Positions 6,780 to 11,397 of a stretch of 11,397 bases of DNA are shown here, piece after piece. Origin of the DNA: Deltaproteobacteria bacterium (GTDB taxonomy: Bacteria > Desulfobacterota > GWC2-55-46); contig JACREV010000120.1 in NCBI GenBank assembly GCA_016218095.1, forward strand, positions 1 through 11,397, given 5' to 3'. The notes beneath the pieces were generated by a model, which saw only the letters and a program-made list of their open reading frames with translations, made no database searches and was not told where the DNA came from. The position numbers and the translations under genes are program-made. Numbering within the stretch: the stretch's first letter is position 1; each line of letters starts with the position of its first letter.

Positions 6780-7466
6780 TTACGGATAGAGGAGTATCCT
6801 GTCCTTTTCTATCTTGATGTACCCTTCCTGGGTCATCTTTTTGAGCGCGCGGGAGACTACCTCGCGCGACGACCCTATCATCGCGGCGAGCTGTTCGTGC
6901 GTCGGCCTCTCGATGGCTATGACCTTCTCCTCGCCGGTGAGCGCGGTCTTGGACATGCCTATGAGCGTGTGGGCGATCCTTCCGCAGACGTCAAGAAGCG
7001 CGAGCCCGCCTATCTTCCTCGTCGCTTCCCTGAGCCTCCCGGTAAGGTACGCGAAGAACCTCATATAGACCTTGTGGTGGCGAGAGAGATAATCGAGGAA
7101 GGCGGTCTTTCCGACGACGAGGCACTCAAGGTCGGTTGTCGCCTCGACGTTCGCTGACCGGGGCTTATCGTCTATTATCGACATCTCGCCGAACATGTCG
7201 CCTTCCGTGAGTATCGCGAGGACGATTTCCCTGCCCTCCTCGCCGTAGAGCGTGACCTTTACCTTCCCGGAGATGATGAAGAAGACCGCGTCCCCGCTCT
7301 CGCCCTCGATGATTATCTGGCTCGCCTCGGGCCATGTCCTGAACTCGCCCCTTGACGTAATGTCCTTGAGATAAAAGTCCTCAAGGCCGCTGAAAAGCGG
7401 GTTCTTTGAGAGCGTCTCCCGGATCAATGATTCCTTCTTCTCTTCCTTGTTCGTCTCGTTCGTCAT
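6780..7466 (-). CDS. Crp/Fnr-family transcriptional regulator
   Basis: This is a cytoplasmic DNA-binding regulator with a cyclic-nucleotide-binding fold. Of 228 residues, about 20-130 form the cNMP-type beta-roll. It includes a phosphate-binding-cassette-like MFGEMSIIDDKPRSANV (91-107) that retains the G-E and R-S-A positions (E94, R103, S104) used by CRP to hold cAMP. A long dimer helix follows (about 125-155), then a winged helix-turn-helix with PTHEQLAAMIGSSREVVSRA (188-207). The N-terminal cysteine cluster of oxygen-sensing FNR is absent, so it is CRP-like rather than FNR-like; the actual ligand cannot be told from sequence. Its ATG overlaps the pmbA stop as ATGA (7463-7466), so translation is probably coupled to pmbA. 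A GAGG element lies about 10 nt upstream. Its targets are unknown. Confidence 0.95.
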   Translation of the reverse strand: MTNETNKEEKKESLIRETLSKNPLFSGLEDFYLKDITSRGEFRTWPEASQIIIEGESGDAVFFIISGKVKVTLYGEEGREIVLAILTEGDMFGEMSIIDDKPRSANVEATTDLECLVVGKTAFLDYLSRHHKVYMRFFAYLTGRLREATRKIGGLALLDVCGRIAHTLIGMSKTALTGEEKVIAIERPTHEQLAAMIGSSREVVSRALKKMTQEGYIKIEKDRILLYP

Positions 7467-8824
7467 GTCCCGCTCGCCTCGATTTCGGTTATTAGAAGAC
7501 TGGGCGACCCGATAGAGCCCATGAAGCGCAGATCAGATGCGGCCGCCCCGACCCTTCCGAAAAGGTCCAGAAGGTTGCCGGATACGGCAAGGCCGCGCAC
7601 CGGATAGGCGAACTCGCCGTTCTCTATCCAGAGGCCCGCCGCGCCGAGGGAAAAATCCCCGGTCACGGTGTTTATCGTATGTACGCCCAGGACTTCCGTG
7701 ACAAAAAGCCCATTGCCGAGCTCTTTCTTGAGCTCGCCGGCTGTTTTTGCGCCGTTCTCAATGTAGAGGTTCGAGATGCCCACGCCAGGCGTGGACTTGT
7801 AATTCGAGCGAGTGGCGTTGCCGGTCGAGGTCTTTCCGGCCCTCCTCCCCCAGTATGTATCGTATAGATAGCCCTGGCAGACACCCTTTACAACGAGAGG
7901 GGTCCTCTTCCTTGCCGCCCCCTCTCCGTCGAAGGGCGAGGCCGCCCATCCGCCCTTTTTAAGGCCGTCGTCATAGATATTTACGGCGTCACTTGCTATT
8001 TTCGCGCCGACCTTTCCTATGAGCATCGACCGCTTCTTCTCGACGTTGTCGCCGAGGAAAGATGACGCGAGCGCCTCGAGGAGCTCGCAGGCTACGACGT
8101 TTTCGACTATCGCCGGGCATTTTATCGTCTTCAGCTTCCGCGCGCCGAGGAGCCTTACGGCGTTTTCAGCCGCGCCCCTGCCTACAACCGCGGGGTCGAC
8201 GTCCTTTCTCAAGTGGCCGAGCGCCATGTCCCAGCCCATCTGGGACTCGTCCTTCTCCTCGGCGACCGCCGTGACGGAACCGGAAAAGTAGGTCGCCGTG
8301 TGCTCGGCGTCGACGCCCCTCGAGTTGACGATCCTCTCGTACCTGACGGATGCGTTGTACGAGGCCTTCCTGACCCTCTTTACCCTCGGGTCATACGAGA
8401 GCGCGGCCTCCTCTATCTCTATCGCGTGCCTTATCTTCTCTTCCTCACTGACCCTGTCGTATGACGCGTCATACACGCCGAGGTCCGCGTCCTTCGCAAG
8501 CGCAGTAGCCTCGGGCAGGCCGAGGGAAGCGTCCTCCGACGACTCCATGCTCGCCGTGAGCGTCTTTTCAACGAGGTCGCGTAGAGCCTCATCGGTCAAA
8601 ACGGATGAGAACCCGAAGCCGAGCCTGTTCTTCGATATGGTCCTTAGGCCCACCCCGGCGTTCGATCGCGCCTTGAGCGCGTCTATCGCGCCTTCTCTCG
8701 CGTCAGCGCCGAAGCCGCTGTCATAGGAGAAGAATATCTCGTACTCTACCGGGCGCCCCTTAAGGAGCCCCCTTACCGCCTCTATCGTCCTCAGGGCTTC
8801 TGCCCTTTTCATCTCCATGTCCAT
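7463..8824 (-). CDS. pmbA: PmbA/TldE family protein (TldD-TldE peptidase subunit)
   Basis: Known family members pair with TldD as a heterodimeric, broad-specificity metallopeptidase that matures microcin B17 and degrades CcdA antitoxin. The TldD subunit carries the HExxxH zinc motif and TldE/PmbA does not. This protein has 453 residues, about the family length, and no HExxxH, so it is the PmbA side. Family blocks seen are AGVGLRTISKNRLGFGFSS in the N-terminal domain, SPFDGEGAARKRTPLVVKG (296-314), then CQGYLYDTYWGRRAG (316-330), and TINTVTGDFSLGAAGLWIE (383-401). The ATG at 8824 follows a GAGGGGG element; ATGs at codons 3 and 5 are alternatives. It begins 35 bp after the GNAT gene and overlaps the Crp-family gene by 4 bp. 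No tldD lies in this window. Confidence 0.95.
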   Translation of the reverse strand: MDMEMKRAEALRTIEAVRGLLKGRPVEYEIFFSYDSGFGADAREGAIDALKARSNAGVGLRTISKNRLGFGFSSVLTDEALRDLVEKTLTASMESSEDASLGLPEATALAKDADLGVYDASYDRVSEEEKIRHAIEIEEAALSYDPRVKRVRKASYNASVRYERIVNSRGVDAEHTATYFSGSVTAVAEEKDESQMGWDMALGHLRKDVDPAVVGRGAAENAVRLLGARKLKTIKCPAIVENVVACELLEALASSFLGDNVEKKRSMLIGKVGAKIASDAVNIYDDGLKKGGWAASPFDGEGAARKRTPLVVKGVCQGYLYDTYWGRRAGKTSTGNATRSNYKSTPGVGISNLYIENGAKTAGELKKELGNGLFVTEVLGVHTINTVTGDFSLGAAGLWIENGEFAYPVRGLAVSGNLLDLFGRVGAAASDLRFMGSIGSPSLLITEIEASGT

Positions 8825-8859
8825 TACGCCGCCCCCCTCTTTCCCGGAAAATCCCGCGG

Positions 8860-9318
8860 CTATCTCCCGTTAAGGTCAATTATCATGGCGTTCTCGTCGC
8901 AGTTCGGGAATTTTACGCATTTTATGCAGTCCCCCCATATCTTGTGCGGGAGGACCTCTTTTGATATCGGCTTGAACGCGAGCTTCGAGAAAAAGCCGGT
9001 CTTGTACGTCAGCGCAAAGACCTTTTTGAGCCCGATGGAGCGCGCCTCGATCAGGCACGCCTCGACGAGCTTTCTCCCGATGCCTCTGCCGGTAGAGCCT
9101 TCCCTTACCGCGAGCGAGCGTATCTCGCCCATATCCACACTGCTTATGTGCAGGGCGCATGCCCCGAGGACCTCTCCCCCCTCTTCGTAGACGAAAAAGT
9201 CCCGGAGGCTGTCGCAGATGTCCGGGAGCGCCCTCGGGAGCATGAGCCCCTTTGAGGCCGAGGCCTCGACTATATTGAAAATGTCCTGGACGTCGTTCAG
9301 GACCGCCTTCCTCACCAA
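8860..9318 (-). CDS. GNAT-family N-acetyltransferase, ArgA-like (COG1246 type)
   Basis: This acetyl-CoA-dependent N-acetyltransferase has 152 residues. It shows the GNAT core: the N-terminal VRKAVLNDVQDIFNIV strand-helix, FFVYEEGGEVLGACALH (41-57), EIRSLAVREGSTGRGIGRKL (65-84, pyrophosphate-binding loop), and a C-terminal FALTYKTGFFSKLAFKP (101-117). The tail KIWGDC..C.....C with C131, C134 and C140, ending DENAM, is characteristic of the short ArgA-like proteins, some of which (for example mycobacterial ArgA) are N-acetylglutamate synthases. Glutamate as substrate is therefore a reasonable but unproven guess. The first residue of the usual Q/RxxGxG is Thr76. The start is TTG at 9318 or GTG at 9315; a GGAGGG element overlaps the gap after recN. 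An upstream in-frame stop rules out a longer protein. It is 21 bp downstream of recN. Confidence 0.9.
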   Translation of the reverse strand: MVRKAVLNDVQDIFNIVEASASKGLMLPRALPDICDSLRDFFVYEEGGEVLGACALHISSVDMGEIRSLAVREGSTGRGIGRKLVEACLIEARSIGLKKVFALTYKTGFFSKLAFKPISKEVLPHKIWGDCIKCVKFPNCDENAMIIDLNGR

Positions 9319-9339
9319 CTCGGTTACTTCCCTCCGCCC

Positions 9340-11079
9340 TTAGTTGCTTGCCGTCTTTTCTTTAGCGCGCGGCTTTGCCGCCTTGAGCCCCTTTTGAGAC
9401 ATCGACTTTGCCGCGTCCATGAGCTCCACCGCGTGCATCCTCGTCGTCTCGGTCACCTTTAGCCCGCCGAGCATGACGGAGATCTGCTCTATCGGTTCAT
9501 CCCCCTTGAGCTCCTTAACCGTGCTTACGGTCCTGCCTTCTTTTGTCGTCTCCTTTGAGACGCCGAAGTGGGCGTCCGCGAACGCGGCTATCTGCGGCAG
9601 GTGCGTGATGCAGAGGACCTGATGCGCCTTTGAGACCTCTTTTAATTTGAGCCCCACGACCTGCGCCATCGCTCCTCCGACACCCGTGTCTATCTCGTCG
9701 AATACGAGGGCAGGGACCTTGCCCGCCGAGGCCGCGCTTTTAAGCGCAAGCATTATCCGGGAGAGTTCGCCGCCTGAGGCTATCTTTGATAACGGCTTCA
9801 ACCCCTCGCCCTTGTTCGGCGCGATAAAGAAGCTTACCCTGTCCGCGCCCTTCTCCCCGAAACGGACCGTGCCGTCCGGGTTTCTCTCGGTATCCATCGA
9901 GACCTGGAAAACGGCGTCCTTCATCCCGAGGGTGGAGAGCTCTTCCCCGATCCTGTCCTCAAGCTCCCTTGCCGCGTTGACGCGTCCTTCGGAGAGGGCC
10001 TTTGCCGCCGATAGCGCCTTTTCCCTGGCCTCAACCACGAGCCCTTCGAGGGCCTTGAGCCTCTCATCAGACCCGGAGGCGAGCTTGAGCTCATCGGAAA
10101 GCTCTTCCCCCTTTTTTATCACGTCTTCGAGCGAGCCTCCGTACTTCTTCTTGAGCTTGCCTATAAGGTCTGCCCGATTGAGCGCGGCCTCGAGCGCATC
10201 CGGGTCGGCCTCGATCGCGTCCGAATAGTCCCTCAAAAACGCCCCGGCGTCCTCAAGGCCTATGAGAGAAGATTCGAGCGGCTCGACCGCCTTTTTCAAC
10301 CTCTCGTCGAACGAAAGCGCGTCTTTAAGGGACTTTACTATCGAGCCGAGCCTTTCGACCATCGAGCCGTCGTCAGAGTATATCTCACGCTCGGCGGTCT
10401 TTGACGCCGTCTTTAATCTCTCGGCGTGCTTTTGCCTCTCTATCTCCTTATTTAACGCCTCGTCCTCTCCGGGCTTTGGGGCCGCGGAGCTTATCTCCTT
10501 CAGTTGGTACTCGAGGAGGTCCTTTTTCTCCTTGAGCACCTTCGCTTCGGAGATGAGTGAATCACACTCTTTTTTGAGGCCGAAAAATTCCCTGTGGCTC
10601 TCGGCCATGTGGCCCCTTAAGGCCTTCAATCCCCCGAAGGAGTCGAGCATCTCGACGTGCTCCTCAGGGCGCGCAAGCGACTGGTGCTCGCTCTGGCCGT
10701 ATATGTCGATGAGGCGTCTGCCGACCTCGGTGAGCGTCACCAGCGTGGCGAGAGACCCGTTTATATATATCCTGTTCCTCCCGGCCCGCTGGACGACCCG
10801 CTTTATGAGGAGCGTATCCGAGGGCTCGATGCCCGCCTCTTTAAGCACCCCTTCGACTGAGGGAGGCGACGGGTCGAAGAGCGCCTCTACCCTCGCCTCC
10901 GCCGCCGAAGACCTTATGAGGTCGTTCGAGGCGCGCTCCCCGAGTATTAGCGCGATCGCGTCCATGACGATGCTTTTGCCTGCCCCGGTCTCTCCGGTGA
11001 AGATGTTGAGGCCCGGCGCAAAGGAGAGGGAGAGGCTCTCTATTATGGCGAAGTCCTTGATGTTCAGCTCAGAAAGCAT
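9340..11079 (-). CDS. recN: RecN, DNA double-strand-break repair ATPase
   Basis: RecN is an SMC-like cytosolic ATPase that acts early in recombinational repair of double-strand breaks. At 579 residues it is slightly longer than the usual 550-570. It begins with the canonical MLSELNIKDFAII and has Walker A GETGAGKS (29-36, K35). A long Lys/Glu-rich coiled coil spans about 150-375. The ABC signature ASGGELSR (434-441), Walker B ALVFDE (457-462) with D461-E462, and CITHLPQIAAF with the switch His follow. The last 20 or so residues are a Lys/Ala-rich basic tail outside the conserved fold. The ribosome-binding site of the ATG at 11079 is weak (GGA only). recN follows nadK, an order also found in Escherichia coli. 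I see no LexA-type box in the 97-bp gap. Confidence 0.97.
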   Translation of the reverse strand: MLSELNIKDFAIIESLSLSFAPGLNIFTGETGAGKSIVMDAIALILGERASNDLIRSSAAEARVEALFDPSPPSVEGVLKEAGIEPSDTLLIKRVVQRAGRNRIYINGSLATLVTLTEVGRRLIDIYGQSEHQSLARPEEHVEMLDSFGGLKALRGHMAESHREFFGLKKECDSLISEAKVLKEKKDLLEYQLKEISSAAPKPGEDEALNKEIERQKHAERLKTASKTAEREIYSDDGSMVERLGSIVKSLKDALSFDERLKKAVEPLESSLIGLEDAGAFLRDYSDAIEADPDALEAALNRADLIGKLKKKYGGSLEDVIKKGEELSDELKLASGSDERLKALEGLVVEAREKALSAAKALSEGRVNAARELEDRIGEELSTLGMKDAVFQVSMDTERNPDGTVRFGEKGADRVSFFIAPNKGEGLKPLSKIASGGELSRIMLALKSAASAGKVPALVFDEIDTGVGGAMAQVVGLKLKEVSKAHQVLCITHLPQIAAFADAHFGVSKETTKEGRTVSTVKELKGDEPIEQISVMLGGLKVTETTRMHAVELMDAAKSMSQKGLKAAKPRAKEKTASN

Positions 11080-11141
11080 ACAATAATCCGGGAGGGCCTG
11101 AAACGGAAAAAGGTCAAGGGGCTTTCTCTCTCGTAAGTGAG

Positions 11142-11155
11142 GGGGCTTCAGCCCC
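11142..11155. repeat. GGGGCTTCAGCCCC palindrome between nadK and recN
   Basis: A 5-bp stem GGGGC/GCCCC with a TTCA (minus strand TGAA) tetraloop, flanked by GAG on both sides, lies 21 bp after the nadK stop. Such GGGGCTTCAGCCCC units are commonly dispersed between genes in bacteria. A second GCCCC lies further along the minus strand (11118-11122 region) and could compete for the same GGGGC arm. There is no T-run directly after the stem, so it is not a standard terminator. Confidence 0.5.
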
Positions 11156-11176
11156 GAGGGGAGCCGGTGTCAGGGG

Positions 11177-11397
11177 TCATATCTTTACCGTCTTTACCTC
11201 CCACATAAGCCTTTCCCTGAGTATATCAAAATAGCTCTTTCCTTCATACTTAATTAGATAAAGGCTCGCCTCCGCCCTTTTTATCTTCACGGTGTCGCCT
11301 GTAAGGAGCGGGACGTCGACCTGGCCGTCGAGTATGAGCTCGACGTTCGACTGGTCAGGGGAGACGGTACCATCCACGGTCATCCAGTCGGGGATGA
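11177..11397 (-). CDS. nadK: NAD kinase, C-terminal fragment (5' end outside the window)
   Basis: NAD kinase phosphorylates NAD to NADP in the cytoplasm. Only the last 73 residues are visible; the frame stays open to the window edge, so the gene starts beyond 11397. Recognisable C-terminal family features are IPDWMTVDGTVSP, corresponding to the conserved (V/T)xxDG stretch, then LLTGDTVKIKRAEASLYLI, and the ending SYFDILRERLMWEV, matching the family SYFxxLRxKLxW. The ATG at 11383 is internal and is not the start. Neighbouring recN supports the call, because nadK-recN adjacency is known from other bacteria. The 97-bp gap to recN makes co-transcription plausible but not certain. Confidence 0.88.
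   Translation of the reverse strand, partial: IPDWMTVDGTVSPDQSNVELILDGQVDVPLLTGDTVKIKRAEASLYLIKYEGKSYFDILRERLMWEVKTVKI

Noticed and set aside
10262..11086. Plus-strand open frame of 274 codons
   Set aside because: It is a Ser-rich shadow of recN, whose own frame shows Walker A, signature and Walker B motifs.
11080..11100. LexA/SOS box before recN
   Set aside because: No CTG-N10-CAG or other clear inverted operator is visible next to the recN start.

Overview
This is an ordinary-looking chromosomal segment of a GC-rich bacterium. Every supported gene lies on the minus strand, so transcription runs from high to low coordinates. Frequent AGG (Arg) and ATA (Ile) codons, the gene set (a type IV prepilin peptidase, a stand-alone HEPN protein, a short ArgA-like acetyltransferase, and SecA with a CxCx8CC zinc tail) and short GC-rich palindromes between genes suggest a Desulfobacterota/Deltaproteobacteria- or Nitrospirota-like organism. 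That placement is inference; no rRNA or other decisive marker is present. I see no tRNA, rRNA, CRISPR array, insertion sequence or phage gene.

Layout in transcription order. (1) 11397 to 6780: the C-terminal end of NAD kinase (nadK), then recN, a GNAT acetyltransferase, pmbA/tldE and a Crp/Fnr-family regulator. The last four are tightly spaced (gaps of 21 and 35 bp, then a 4-bp ATGA overlap) and are probably one transcript, with a possible terminator after the regulator. (2) 6720 to 5553: a candidate promoter, a leader of about 170 nt with alternative hairpins, a membrane-anchored M23 peptidase gene, and a strong intrinsic terminator. (3) 5437 to 2581: a good sigma-70-type promoter, a leader of about 84 nt, and secA. 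(4) 2378 to 1146: argJ, separated from secA by an inverted pair of CCCCTCC-type palindromes. (5) 1042 to 1: a HEPN-domain protein followed after 29 bp by a type IV prepilin peptidase (pilD) cut by the window edge.

The functions are mostly housekeeping: NADP supply, double-strand-break repair, protein export (SecA), wall remodelling (M23), arginine/ornithine biosynthesis (ArgJ, possibly with the ArgA-like GNAT), protein or peptide maturation (PmbA/TldE) and pseudopilin processing (PilD). No gap between genes reaches 300 bp; the largest are 5320-5607 and 6517-6779, and both carry promoter, leader and terminator signals.

I did not find a convincing undescribed system. The most useful leads are the possible attenuator before the M23 gene, the histidine-free orphan HEPN protein, the displaced zinc-site cysteine in PilD, and the nadK-recN-GNAT-pmbA-crp gene string.
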